From positions 9,735,201 to 9,799,200 of the forward strand of contig NC_092670.1 of NCBI RefSeq assembly GCF_964355755.1: a stretch of 64,000 nucleotides of DNA. The letters are read 5' to 3'. This stretch comes from Antedon mediterranea. Lineage: Eukaryota > Echinodermata > Crinoidea > Comatulida > Antedonidae. Each line of letters starts with the position of its first letter. The stretch's first letter is position 1. The position numbers and the translations under genes are program-made. Shown here piece by piece: positions 1 through 12,000 of this stretch. Below the pieces are notes generated by a model. That model had not been told where the DNA came from and did no database searches. It saw only the letters and a list, made by a program, of their open reading frames with translations.

Positions 1-2
1 GC

Positions 3-3000
3 ACACACGTTTTCTTACGGGCACCAAGCCACAATCGTACAATCTTCTTTAGTGGAAAGAATGCGCCATTTGACAAAAATGATGTGCGGATTGTTAATAT
101 TCCATTCGCCACTCGTAGACCAACATTCAAGGAACTAAAACGTGTTCAGGAGATTCTTAGTACAGTGCAAGTTTATGGTAATGCAAAAATGTTTATAGGC
201 TACAAGTACCCGAAAACAACTAGTTTATTTTATTTTATATGCAAAATTTATGATTTTTTGTGTGGAAATTTGTCACTTATATAGTTTACTATATGTCAGT
301 ATGCTTTGGATTGTACTACTGTATTTACTTGAAACAAATCCCACCTTAAAGTAATTTCTAATTTTGCCACATTTACAGAACCGGGAACCAAGAAACAAAG
401 AAGCTTAACAAAGAAACCAGCATTGAAGAAGTACGTCATAGAAAAGGCAGTTTCAGAAGAAGCATCTCCAGCAGCTCCTGATGATAGTGTGCCATTAGGA
501 AAGAAATATCAAGAACCAGTTCCACAAGAAGCCAAGGCTCTTGCAGGTGCAGAATGTTAAATGATTTCAAATGATTAGGTTTAAAAACAATTGTTGTTTA
601 AGCCTGACCAACCCAAAATTAAAGAAATCTCAGGTCGCCTTTTTTTTTGGCTATTGAGCAAGAAAAAAAGCAATTAACCTTGCTAACTCCCATACACACC
701 ACCTCTGTCTACACTACTGTATCTGACTAGTTTTAAAAAAAAAAGTGTGAAGTGCCCAAATATGGTAGTGATATGATGTCATCTTGTCCATATATGGAAT
801 ATATATATGGAAAATATAATTTATTTGTTTTCTTCGTTCTATTCTCAGATTTGGATTCAGATGATGATGATGATGATGAAGATGTAGAATTAGTTTTTGA
901 GGAAGTAACAACATCAACCAATCACCTGAAAGAGTTTGATGTTACAAAGAAAAAGCGCAGAAGAAGAAAGCCAAAGATGAAAGTTGATGATAAAAATAAA
1001 CAGGAGATGAAAGGTATGGTTTGAGAAGTCTGACAAAAGCGCAGGAGTATTTTCTTGCGATTTTTCCCGAGTTTGTGATTTTTAGAACAGCCAGACCACT
1101 AAAAATAATGGATTGTCTGCCTTTTGTTGACAAGGACAATGTCCTTTATGCCACGTCTGACTGCCAGGTACTGTACACCATTGTTCTTGTGTGGCAAATA
1201 ATAAAACAAAACAAGTTGATCTCTTTATCCAATGAACACAACATACCAAGAAATTGCTATTTTATTAGGTTTCTTCTTGAATATAGTAAAATATATACAC
1301 GGTTGCAAATACTATTAAATGGTGTTTGTGATAGTGATTGGTCAGGGGAGGGAGAACTAGCAAGGCGATTATGGCAGCCACTTTACCAATATGTTGCTTG
1401 TTTTACAGATCCTGTTTTAAAGACATTACAATATGATATATACACAGCATGTAAAACTGGCAATAATACCTTCTTAGAAGACTTACTCAAGGTTCAAAGT
1501 TCAAACTGTGTTCTCAAATCTGACCAATCAAATGATGATGCTCAAAGTGACAGTTTAGTTGTTGTAGATATAGTTACCATTCTAAATGAAGCTCTTGATG
1601 CAAGTAAAATGACGCTGCTCCATGCAGCTGCAGAGTCAGGTCATAGGTCAATAATATGGACTTTGTTAAAATCAGGTGCTGATCCAGCAAATAGGTAAAT
1701 TTGGTTGTGTGATGTGTAATAATGTAGTAATAATTTAGAGCTTTATGATAAAAATTGACTACAAAATTATATATTTTAGTAATAATTTGTTTTTTTCAAT
1801 TTATTTATTTTTTCTTTTGTGGGGGAAACCCACTTTTATTGCAATAATAAACAATATGGTAAAGGTTACAGTATATATGTCTATCTATTTATCAATGTCA
1901 CACAGACTGAGGTTAAAACGTTATATAAAATATTTTGATATTGTGTTGAAATCTAGATAAAACAAATAATTTATATTACAGAGCTAAAACAATATGAAGA
2001 TTGATATTCAGTATTAAAAATTGAGATTTGATATAATAATGATAAAATGGTATATTGCATTATAAGATTTTTTCAATTTATTATTAATAGGAACAGCAAA
2101 GGACTACCACCATTTTCTGTTTCAAAAGATAAAGAAACTAGAAATGTATTTAGACGTTACATGGCTTCATTTCCAGAGCAGTATGACTATGTCAAAGCCC
2201 AGGTAAAATACATTTTAATATAAAAACATACATTTTTCTTAAATAAAACAAAAGAAATTAGAAAAGTTTTCATTCTAGAACTAAACTAATAGGATACCCA
2301 TTATGCTGTCTTTGATAAAAATAATATTGTTTTAAATCCAATCAATGATGTCATGATAAATAAGAACAATAAAATCTCTGTATCATCATGGTTTTGCTCT
2401 TTAACTAAGCATTTGATTGGATGTATGTGAAAATATAATTTTCATCAAAGGCAGCATAAATGGTTATCCTATAATAGTTTTAGAATGAAAAATGTTCTAA
2501 TTTCTTTTGTTTTATGTAAGAAAAATGCAAATTTATCTAGTTATCGTTGATCATTATCGCCTTAGTGTAAATGGGCTTTTAGGATAACAAACTACTGTAG
2601 AACAATACTCCTTAGAACAAATAGCCATGTAGGACAATTACTGGTAACTGCCTGAGAGAAGAAGATGAAATCAGATCAAGATATCAATCTCATAAATTGA
2701 AATGGAAATATTTTGTATGAAATTATAATTATAAGATCTTTTTTTAAAAATTTAGATACCCAGTCCACTTACACCTGAAATGGAACAAGAAAAAGCAGCT
2801 AAAAACGCTGAAAAGAAGAAGGCTCAGAAAAAGATAAAGAAAAGCAAACAAAAGGTAAATAATAAATACTCTAATCTGTCCACCATGAGTCATTTGCTCA
2901 TATCTTCAAACAATTTTCTATGACTATAATTGAAATTAAATCGTATTACAGAATAAAAACTCTTGCTGTGTTTCGGATACCTCTGTGCGAAAACAACAGG

Positions 3001-4190
3001 TTGTCTTTTATGATTAGGACATATTGATGCAGAAGAGAAGATGGTTGTGATAATTACATTGTTTTGAAGACTGGCCTGTTTTACTTAAACCATGCCTGCA
3101 CTATCAAACTTTATGTGACACTATAAAATGTTATCTACCCATATATAAACATGATGATGTCATATCACTACTATATTTGGGCACATCACACTTTTTTTTG
3201 TCAAACTAGTTTTATAGTGTAGACAGAGCTTGAATTTTCTTGCATCACATTTCCTTTTTGCAATTTGCATAAAGTAGAAAACAATGATTATTATAATATC
3301 CAGCCACTGATACTTGCAATGAATCTTTTATATCTATTTTGATGTATTATTTAGGAACAAAAGGAAGAACAAAAGAAACTTGATGAGGAGGAAGAGAAAA
3401 GAAAATGGTTCACGTCGCTTAGTGATCGTGAGAAAAGAGCAGTTGCTGCTGAACGAAGAATGATGTCAGGCTCGTCATCAACTTCACTGTTAGTCTCCAA
3501 ATCAATTTAAAATTTATATATTTTTTACTTGTTTGCCATTAAGGATGAAATGAGCATTTAAAAAAACGAAAGAAGAATTTATATGCCCGCAACCTTACTG
3601 CAGAATAGTGTTTTTCCATTCTTTGTATTGAAAGCTCTTTTCAACAAATGTTCCCATATGGGAACTCAAAGTCAACACTTGATTGTAAAAAACACATGTA
3701 AATGTATCTATGGTGGCATCAGGGTGCCCAAACGTAGAAGAAATCAGAAAAATGTTAATTTCAATGAAAGAAAAAAACTCCCTTTGAACAATTTAGGTTA
3801 TTATTGATTTATATTGGCAATTAAAACTTGTTTTATAAAAGCTTTTACAGCTCCTATTATAAATCATTTTTTATATTAGAAGTCACAACGGCCCCTATCT
3901 AGGAACGGAATGCAAGGACGAAGGCGTAACGCAGACAAGTTGTTTGTGATCGGTGAAATCACTTGAATTCTGTCCTTGTATTGCATCCTAGCTTTATAGA
4001 CCATAAAACCCTAAATATGGACAGATTTCACCAACCAATTGCAAACAGTCTTTCAATACCAACAAAACTAAATGTTATATTTTATAGGCGATGCTGGCTA
4101 TGTGGTAACACCATTGCAGGCAAACCATTCTCATATATGGAGTTTAATTTCTGCAGCATAGACTGTCTCAAGAAGCACAAGGCAAAATAA
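3..4190 (+). CDS. ANKZF1: ANKZF1/Vms1, peptidyl-tRNA hydrolase of ribosome quality control (3' part, 8 exons)
   Basis: Exons as read: <3-177, 379-546, 849-1013, 1409-1694, 2091-2202, 2756-2854, 3355-3488, 4088-4190; all junctions are GT-AG and phases agree (1,1,1,2,0,0,2). The 5' part lies outside the window. The first exon encodes the end of the VLRF1 domain (LRAPSHNR, FSGKNAPF, RRPTFKEL). An acidic DSDDDDDDED run and a basic KKKRRRRKPK run follow. The fourth exon holds ankyrin helices (TLLHAAAESGH, LLKSGADP). A Lys/Glu-rich coiled coil leads to a VCP-interacting motif (REKRAVAAERRM), and the last exon encodes a CxxC...CxxxC zinc finger (CWLCG, FCSIDCLKKH). The family, known from yeast Vms1, releases nascent chains from stalled 60S ribosomes and binds p97/Cdc48. 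The N-terminal C2H2 finger and the catalytic part of VLRF1 are not in view. Identity is secure from domain order and the VIM motif. Confidence 0.95.
702..812. mobile_element. MITE family A copy, in ANKZF1 intron
   Basis: Contains TCTGTCTACACTA, then AAAGTGTGAAGTGCCCAAA, TATGGTAGTGATATGATG and TCCATATATGG, the same order as copies near 3.1, 4.4 and 53.7 kb. It ends about 40 bases before the acceptor of the acidic exon (849). Non-autonomous; no coding capacity. Confidence 0.6.
2231..2526. mobile_element. Foldback element in ANKZF1 intron
   Basis: Two arms of roughly 90 bases are near reverse complements: 2231-2320 (CATTTTTCTT...ATTAGAAAA...GGATACCCATTATGCTG) and 2440-2526 (CAGCATAAATGGTTATCC...TCTAATTTC...AAGAAAAATG). 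This is a typical non-autonomous inverted-repeat insertion. It lies wholly inside the intron between the exons ending 2202 and starting 2756. Confidence 0.65.
3098..3232. mobile_element. MITE family A copy, in ANKZF1 intron
   Basis: The left end has CACTATCAAACTTTATGTGA and the right end TTTTATAGTGTAGACAGAGC; the interior reads CATATCACTACTATATTTGG. The ends are inverted repeats of one another, and the body matches the copy at 53723-53881. Confidence 0.65.
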
Positions 4191-5051
4191 TAATCAGGAA
4201 TACTTTCAACTTTTATTGATACCAACCATTTACCAGTTCAGGGTTAAAGCGTTTTTCACACCTGCTTAGGAAAGTCGTTAATGCTGACGCGAATCTGAAC
4301 TGGAACCGTAGACCGTAGTCGGACCTGAGAAGGTATGAAGGATGATCAAACTAAAAAAAAGTGTGATGTGGCCAAATATGGTAGTGATATGACATCATTC
4401 AAGTCCATATATGGGCACATTTTTTGTCACATAAAGTTTGTGTAGACAGAGCTTTAAGTGTTTGTTGGTTGGTTAATGTCAACCGCTGAAAATAGAATGT
4501 ACCCGCTGCTGCTGTTTAATACATCACGACTCATTGTGATTCATTGTATTGTGTATAAGACATAACATAAATTGTCATGAATTTGAATAGTATATGGTGG
4601 TGATCGATTTTGAATTAAGAATGAAAACAAAAATGCAATAGCTTACTTTACTGTAAGAGGATCTGTATTTCATTTTCCAAACCATTGTAAGAAGAAGAGA
4701 ATCAAACTTCTTTTATTGAATTGTTGGTAAAATTTGGTTTTAAACGTAATGTATTATTATTATTATGAATTATGAAACAAAAAGAAATATTAAAATAAAA
4801 AATTCTTTGGGTAAATTCTACATTTGGAGGAGTTTGTCTGTTTCTCAAATTAAACAATTTTATTTGTTAAGATTTTGGAATCCAAATAAATAAATTGCAA
4901 TAGATGTTCATGTTTTATAATATATTATCATGAGTTGTTACAATATAAAAACATTTATAACTACTATGGTATTGTATACATTGCTTTTTATTGTACTATT
5001 CCACTGGGTTCATTGTACTATTCCACTGGTTCATTGTACTATTCCACTGTT
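4191..5051. other. Shared 3' region between convergent ANKZF1 and MARCH genes
   Basis: No coding sequence seen. ANKZF1 poly(A) signals on + are AATAAA at 4794-4799 and 4885-4890. On the - strand AATAAA lies at 4992-4987, 60 bases past the MARCH stop. A short tandem repeat of about 21 bases (ACTATTCCACTGG-TTCATTGT) spans 4995-5050. The two transcripts could overlap here if the distal ANKZF1 signal is used, since only about 100 bases separate the signals. Confidence 0.55.
4351..4456. mobile_element. MITE family A copy, downstream of ANKZF1
   Basis: AAAGTGTGATGTGGCCAAAT, TATGGTAGTGATATGACATC, TCCATATATGGGCACA and a right end AAAGTTTGTGTAGACAGAGC match the family. The left inverted repeat is shortened. 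Located in the ANKZF1 3' UTR or just beyond. Confidence 0.6.
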
Positions 5052-6756
5052 TCATATTTGTATTGGACGACTTAATATTATCATGGATCGGTTATGTGCA
5101 CGCCATTTTCGCCACATTTGCGTTATCCGCCCTTTCAAGACATACATGATTATCGACAAGCAGAATAAATCAAAGCCGGTGTAGACGGGAAAGAGGACCT
5201 GAGCGGCCGTTGACTCGCGTTCAATCATGGCTGCAGTGCTTGAGCTCAGCATAGCCCAGCATACATATACACCAGTGGTTAGAATGAAACTGCAGGCTAA
5301 CAAGAACAGGCCTATGTACAGTTTGTCCAGTGTCGTCATTGGTATGCATTTCCACTGAAAGACAACGTTATATTATTATTTGAAATTATATTATAATACA
5401 TTGTTAATCAGTTCTTTACATCAAACGTCTATCAGTAATTGGAGAGGCCTGCCTATACATTGTGTTTGGATTGGATTAACGCCTAGGCGTACATAATATT
5501 CAGCAACTTCGTATCATCTTTCCATTGAATATGGTATTAATGTTGTTTTTCTGTATCAAATAAGGATCGAAATTATGTCTTCTACATTACTGTATTATGT
5601 TCGAACAAAACCAGATTGGGAAGAAATTTGATAAGGTTTATCGCAAATAGCTTCTACAATGCATGATGGGAAGGGTTTGGGAGCAAACGTCACGACGAGT
5701 ACGTACAAACAACAAATCACGTACGTACGCGTTGTGACGTTTGCTCCCAAACCCTTCCCATCATGCATTGTAGAAGTTATTTGCGATAAACCTTATTAAA
5801 CCATGTGATACGTTTTGATTATCGCGGCAACGCAACGCACAAAGGGAGGCTTCCGACTGCACGCACTCGAGGCTTTTGTGCGCGCGCGTGTGTCACTGAC
5901 GAAATTGTGTTATGCATTACGTGTAGTCACTCATGCATGACATCATTTAACTTACGTTAGTAACGTGAAGCATGTTTACCGTCCTAATTTTGAAATGGTA
6001 ACCACAGAGTTCGCACTTTTTTATACCGCTCTGTGCCACCCAGTTTGCTAGACAACTTTGATGACAGTACTGCATTGTCCCTGAACATGCACAAGCGGGT
6101 GGTTGAATAAAACTCTCATGCTTGTCTCCCATGTAACAAATTTTGCAGAAGTTGCCATCCAGTCCATCTTCCGTACCGGTACTGATGTTGTCAAACGTGT
6201 AAAAGTATGTTGGACAGGCAGTCAAGACAGCAGGCCCTTCTGGTGTCTCTTGTACTGCATGTGAGGGACTGCATTCGCTTTGTGTGTTCTCTTTGACTTT
6301 GCGTTTATCATCTCTTGTCTTGCCGCCAAAAGCTGGATGACCAATGCTTACCACAATATCATCAACATTGCTTTTTGTCTCACTTTTTGTTGAATATTCT
6401 AATAACAGTTTAAACCCATTTAACGGCTGGTGAGACCAAGCCAGAGGTGCGGATGCAGAAGACCGTACAAACGGTCGACTGACTACATAATCGAATTTTA
6501 AATTGTCAAATATGACACTGTTAGATGGTAATTCGCCACCTTCAATTTTGGAATCTTCGCTCTCTTTAAAAAATTGTCTGCGCTCCTGATCCTCTGTATA
6601 GACTTTGAATCTACAATTTCTCGGTGGTTTTCTGTCAGTATCTAAATTTGAATGACCTTGAGATTTCTGGAAAAATATATTTGACACGTCAAGTGATGTT
6701 TCTGAGATTTCTCTGTCCCCAATATGAACTAAGTGTTCTCCTTCATTTCCATCCAT
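5052..6756 (-). CDS. MARCH-family (RING-CH) two-pass transmembrane E3 ubiquitin ligase
   Basis: Two exons on the - strand: 6756-5956 and 5354-5052 (donor GTAAGT, acceptor CTTTCAG, phase 0), giving 367 residues. The start ATG at 6756 has an in-frame TAA two codons upstream. Residues 1-200 are a low-complexity cytosolic region. A C4HC3 RING-CH finger follows: C204, C207, C222, C224, H232, C235, C248, C251, with the conserved Trp at 239. Two hydrophobic helices lie near 279-303 and 318-340, then a basic, aromatic tail (WRKWRAHNR). RING-CH proteins with two TM helices ubiquitinate the cytosolic tails of membrane proteins to direct endocytosis or lysosomal sorting. The TM region and tail resemble both the MARCHF1/8 and MARCHF4/9/11 groups, so I do not assign a paralog. 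The 601-base intron carries a strong inverted repeat. Confidence 0.92.
5631..5796. mobile_element. Near-perfect hairpin element in MARCH intron
   Basis: The arms 5631-5697 and 5730-5796 are almost exact reverse complements (ATAAGGTTTATCGCAAATA ... TTTGCGATAAACCTTAT; GCATGATGGGAAGGGTTTGG pairs with its complement). The spacer of about 30 bases contains ACGTACGTACG. High arm identity suggests a recent insertion. Confidence 0.8.
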
Positions 6757-9066
6757 TACTTAGGAGGAGCATACTTTGCACTCTGCTGCAGGCCTCCTCT
6801 TTCACTTTCTCTACGATCGGATTTTCATCTCACGCAAGAGAGTATTCTTTCCGTTTACGCTTAGAAGTACGTCAGGCGCGCTGTTCTTAATTTACGCGTC
6901 AAAAGTGGTAGTAGGCCTTAGAGCTAGAGTGAACGCGCGAACATATAAACTCGAGCTCGTAATTATCTATCTGCCAGTGGCAGATTACGCTACATTTGTC
7001 AACATTTTTATTATACTCATGTCGCCGCAGAACTAAAATGTGTAATTCACTCTTCCCTAATCACGGATCCGCTAATAATGCTTGAGCTTTTCCACAATTA
7101 GTTCTAACCTCGAGTATCCGTAGCCACTAAATAATGCCTTGTTTCCTTAGCTAAACAATTACCAATAATTAACCTATAAAAAGTAACCGATAGAGTTCTG
7201 GGAAAAACGGGTTTAAACCGATTTCTTTCGAGAAACTTAACCGATAATTAAAGGTAGAGGACCTAGCCTAATTAAATTATCGGATGCCTGGTGTCGTTAA
7301 TGACTGAACATTTATTCATTATAAAAAAAAAATAACCGATAATGTTTTAAATTAAGTTTAAATTTAATTTGTTGACCTGTATTACCTATATGGCCGGTCT
7401 TTGAATATTAAAAATTAAAAAGTCTCTTAGGCCTGAATTAAGCTCATCATGTGAATGATCGTCGTTCAGCAAAAATAATTGCAAAAAGGGCAAAATAATA
7501 TGGCTCTCTAGCTCTCTATCTCTGCTGAAAGTAATCAGGGGCGGATTGCTATAAGGGGTCTATAACCGGTCTTAGCGCTTAGCCGGCTATAATTCGTGAC
7601 GTAGCAAGTAGTCTAACATTATAGACCATTGCTATACCGCGGTCTAACCTGTAAACGGTCTTTAAAATTAAAGCCTACTCGAAGGAGTCTTAAAACAGTC
7701 TTAAACCTCTCTTTTTGTTGCTTTTACGTATTATTTATCGTCAAAGACAACCAATAGAACGAGTTTTTAAGTGTTAAATCAAATAATAACGGTGATTTTA
7801 TTCTTATATAGCCCTAGAATAGATTTTCTTGCGTAGAAATGTACGTACTGTTATGATTGTGAATTGAACAAGCGTGACGAACATTACCTTATTTGGTATT
7901 TTACGCGCAAAGTACGCCCTCAATTTGTTACTTTACGCGGTCTTATCTAAGACTGTTTTATAGCAATGGTCTAACAGGGGTGGCTTTAGTAAGACCGTCT
8001 ATCAGATAAAGCCGGCTTTAATCGGGGAGTTAAGACCATTAGTTAAGACTGTTTTATAGCAATCCGCCCCTGAGCCATTATTATATAAAGAGTTACGACA
8101 TTGAAAATTAGAAGCCATTTTTGTGTCAAAGAATTCGCACGCTGAGGGCGCGCGCGTCTCTTTTGTATAGCGTTTTTCTATTAGTTCATGCATTATTTTT
8201 AGATTTTGTTGTCAATGAAATAACGCTTAGATTCCGTTTTTATTTTAGTAAATAATTTTATTAATGGTATTGATTTGTTAAAATATATATATATTTGTTA
8301 TAATAACAAACAAATAAATGCTAGGGCCTACATGGAAGTTAGGATACATCAAAGAATGAACCAATACAAAAAACAAACAAATTCACCCCTATTTTTATGC
8401 AGTATGGCTTTCTGTGTGTTTTTTACACAAACTGCGCCGCCAACGTTATTAACATTCAGAGACTCGTTCATCATTTCATTTGTAATAATTTGCCTTTATT
8501 ATTTTAATATTGTTCATACCCTTTTCAGTATATTAACAAATATATCCTCAACACATTATTATTTTATTTAGTCATCAAAGCATGCATTATGAATTGAAAA
8601 TATTACATAATTTTTATTAATAGGACGTAGTTATGGGATGTTTAGTTCCAAAATCAATCAATAGAACGTTATAATGTACTAGCGCACGCGCGCGCAATAT
8701 TCTTTGGCGCAAGTACTTCTGTACGCTGTGCACGTCGATATTTTACCGTAAAATGTGCAATTACATTTTTTTAAATATAAGAAAAAGTTGAAAGTATTTT
8801 GTTGCTCCTATACTTTACATGCATTAATGGAGACAAGTTTGACACATTTTGATCTGCATATCACGTGACTATAATCCAATGTCGTAACTCTTTATATATA
8901 TGGCTCTGAAAGTAATCGATCAATAGCGCCCTCCTCCTAAACTGACGCCATGTTGTTGGTTGTTGTTGCGTCGTTTGGAAAGTTATCGCATTTTGATTCG
9001 CTTGGGTTTTTGTTATAATCAAATAAAATCCAACATTATCTTACAGTGGTCAAAACATAATACAAA
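6757..9066. other. Intergenic region between divergent MARCH and tra2
   Basis: No convincing coding sequence on either strand. It must hold the promoters of MARCH (leftward) and tra2 (rightward), but I see no clear core element. Contents: an inverted-repeat element at 7536-8072 and a ~34-base segment (8072-8106) whose reverse complement recurs at 8877-8908 (CAATGTCGTAACTCTTTATA), about 160 bases upstream of the tra2 start codon. Confidence 0.6.
7536..8072. mobile_element. hAT-like non-autonomous DNA transposon
   Basis: Terminal inverted repeats of 19 bases are CAGGGGCGGATTGCTATAA at 7536-7554 and its exact complement at 8054-8072. Sub-terminal parts are also related (GGTCTAAC, GACTGTTTTATAGCAAT). 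TIRs starting CAGGGGCGG are common in hAT elements. An 8-base target duplication is not obvious, and no transposase is encoded. Confidence 0.7.
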
Positions 9067-12000
9067 ATGAGTGATAGAGAAGATGGTTACGATAGTAGAG
9101 TAAGTATTATTTTTATATTTTAGATGATATAAAAGGCAAAATTACCAGGAGGTTTGTTGGAAAAATTCAAAGAACGTGGGATAGGCTAGGCTAATCGCTT
9201 TTCTGCACGGCGGGCGGAATTAGTTCTCGTAGCTTGAATACCTAATATTAGGTTAGGCCTAGCTTGTGCAGTGCATAGCTTTATGTCGAATTTCTTTTTT
9301 TTTATATAAAATGCAAGTTTTGCTCTTTAATAAAGGTAGCCTAGTAATAGGCTAGATAGGCCTAACTGTTTGATAGGTTTTATAAATATATGCCTTCTAC
9401 TACTACAACTAGCTAGGCTAGGCCTAGACTAGACTAATTTTAGAGTTGGATTCCATATTCATTTTGTGAGTGGAAATACATGCAATTCGCTTAGCCTTAT
9501 ATGTCATTTATTAATAACATATTTTACAATTAAATATTTTTCAGGAGAAAGAAGAGCAGAGCTCTCAAAATGATAGAGAACAAAGCAAAAGTCGATCTCG
9601 CTCTAGATCTCGCGGTTCATACAACAATAATTACCGGTCTGCATCAAGAAGTCCAAGACATTCGCGTTCTAGGTCACGCTCTCCATACCACAGCAAACGA
9701 CGAGGACGTCGCAGACACTCGCGATCTTACTCACGAAGCCCCAAAAGGAGACAGTATGTATTTATTAAGATATTAAATAGTGATTCACAACTTGTTGTTC
9801 ATTTTAATAATATTCACCAAATAATACCTACCATAACTAAAAAAGCAATGATGTTGATGGTCAGAAATGAAGGTGTGTCCCAGTTTATACTGTATTACAT
9901 ACTGGATACATAACATCTATATTTTTAAACGTGATTGTTACATTTCATAGGTTAAAAAAAGAACGAGATTGGTACACACATTGTCTATTGTTGTAAATAA
10001 TATATGTTTGTTATTTGTTTGTTTTTTACTAATACTATGTGTTCTTTAATTCTTCCTTTGACTTGTGCTACATTTGCTTGCTGTAGTAATTACAGAAGGT
10101 AAGACACTGGTTTCAACTATTGTCTCACAACTTTCTAATAGGCCTAGTACATTACAAGCAACTGCATAGTAAGACAAAGCCCCCTGATTTGATTTCTTGA
10201 CTGAATCTAACCTATCTCCTACTACAGTACTTGAAAAAAATGCTACTTTGCTTTTAATGTTGAATGAGGTACAATTGTAAGAATTTCAGGAAAACGGAAG
10301 CTTTTGCATACCCTCAATTGCAATGCGTTTTCTTTGCATTGATATGAGCCTAAGCTAAACGTAACTTTGTAAAACTATTAACAATTTATTACATTTGCAG
10401 TCGATCCCGATCACCATACGCTCGTAGACGACGAAGCAGAAGCACTTCACCAATGTCTGACAGAAGACGACACATTGGAAACCGAGTAAGTTTATTTTTC
10501 AACAAAATTTATTTAGTAATGCATATTTTTTAAAGTTTGTTTAATTTGTTGTACTCGCTCAAAATTGACACATGTGTATTTAAACTCTTTGCGTATGTTT
10601 TAGGAAAATCCTCCAGAAAGCTCATGTCTTGGTATTTTTGGTTTGAGCTTGTATACGACCGAGCGTGACCTGCGTGATGTTTTTAGTCGTTACGGACCTA
10701 TAGAGAAAGTGCATGTTGTTTATGATCATCAGGTAATCTACGTCTTATTTTATATCTTTTCAATTAAAAAAATATGTATATTTTTCACCGTAACAACAAA
10801 CATCGCCCTGTGCTCAGGGATCACAGCAGGAAACAGAGAATAAATAAAAACTTTTTAAAATAACTACATATGTGGCATTATCAAAAGGAATCTGACATTA
10901 CTCACATGGGTAGATTTTTAGAGAGATTCAAAAAACAATAAACAGCTAATTTTTTTTTTAATTGAACAAAAGTTGAAGCAATATTTATTTACATTAGCTT
11001 GGGTTTTTTTTTTTGTATTTTGAGACAAATGCTTAGTTTGTAACATTTTGTGTCATCTGTTAAAAAATGGTGTGTATTGTGTATGATTTTTATAAAATCG
11101 ATCATGTTTTATGCTTACATTGAAAGTGTTCCAGTGGCAATGGGTTGTTTTTTTGCATAATAATAGAACAATAGTTCATGATCGAATGTGTGAAGTTTCA
11201 TTGATATTAGTAGAATACTCCTTTGCTAAGGCGTAAACATAAACGCCGTTAACTTTACCAACACTTTCTTAAAACATTATTGTAATATAAACATTATACC
11301 AACCATAACCATGATATCTCTGGAAGTAGACATGGTATCAAGATAGTTTTTTTAGTAGTCTAAATATTACATTATGTAGTTACAGTATTTATCAATTGTA
11401 ACCGTCTGATTTAGTATGAAGATGCCACATGGCATACTGTATAATTTTCTCCATTTTATTAAAAAAAAAGAATTTTAGTACAGTTCATTTGTTCAAGCTG
11501 AATATATTTAAAATTGTCATTAAAAATTGTTAGCAAACATTGCCTTCTTTACTGACTTTTCCTTATACAGTTAACTCTTCCAATACCGGACACCTTTGGG
11601 CTCGTCCAAATCTGTCTTGTTTTCCAGAAAGTCTGGTATTCGGAATATGTTTTTAAATGGTAAAATTGAATTTGTGACTGTTTTGACTTCAACAAAACTC
11701 TGGTACAGTATTCCAGTTATTAGAGAGTCCGGTATTGTAAGAGATGAACCTTTGTTATTTATTTTATGCACTTTGAGAGACATGACAAATACTTTTCGTT
11801 TTGTTTTTAGACTGGTAGATCAAGAGGTTTCGCCTTCCTTACATTTGAGACTCATGACGATGCTAATGAAGCAAAAGTAAGGACCAATGGAATGGAAGTA
11901 GATGGTCGCAGAATCCGTGTAGACTTTTCCATCACCAAAAGAGCTCATACACCAACACCCGGCATCTATATGGGAAAGCCAACTAGGTACAGTACAGAAA

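Noticed and set aside
3583-3807. 74-residue frame in the last ANKZF1 intron
   Set aside because: Not needed to join 3488 to 4088 in phase 2, no ANKZF1 similarity, and no matching acceptor/donor pair.
8275-8571. 98-residue + frame upstream of tra2
   Set aside because: Composition typical of random AT-rich DNA; no similarity, and it lies between repeats.
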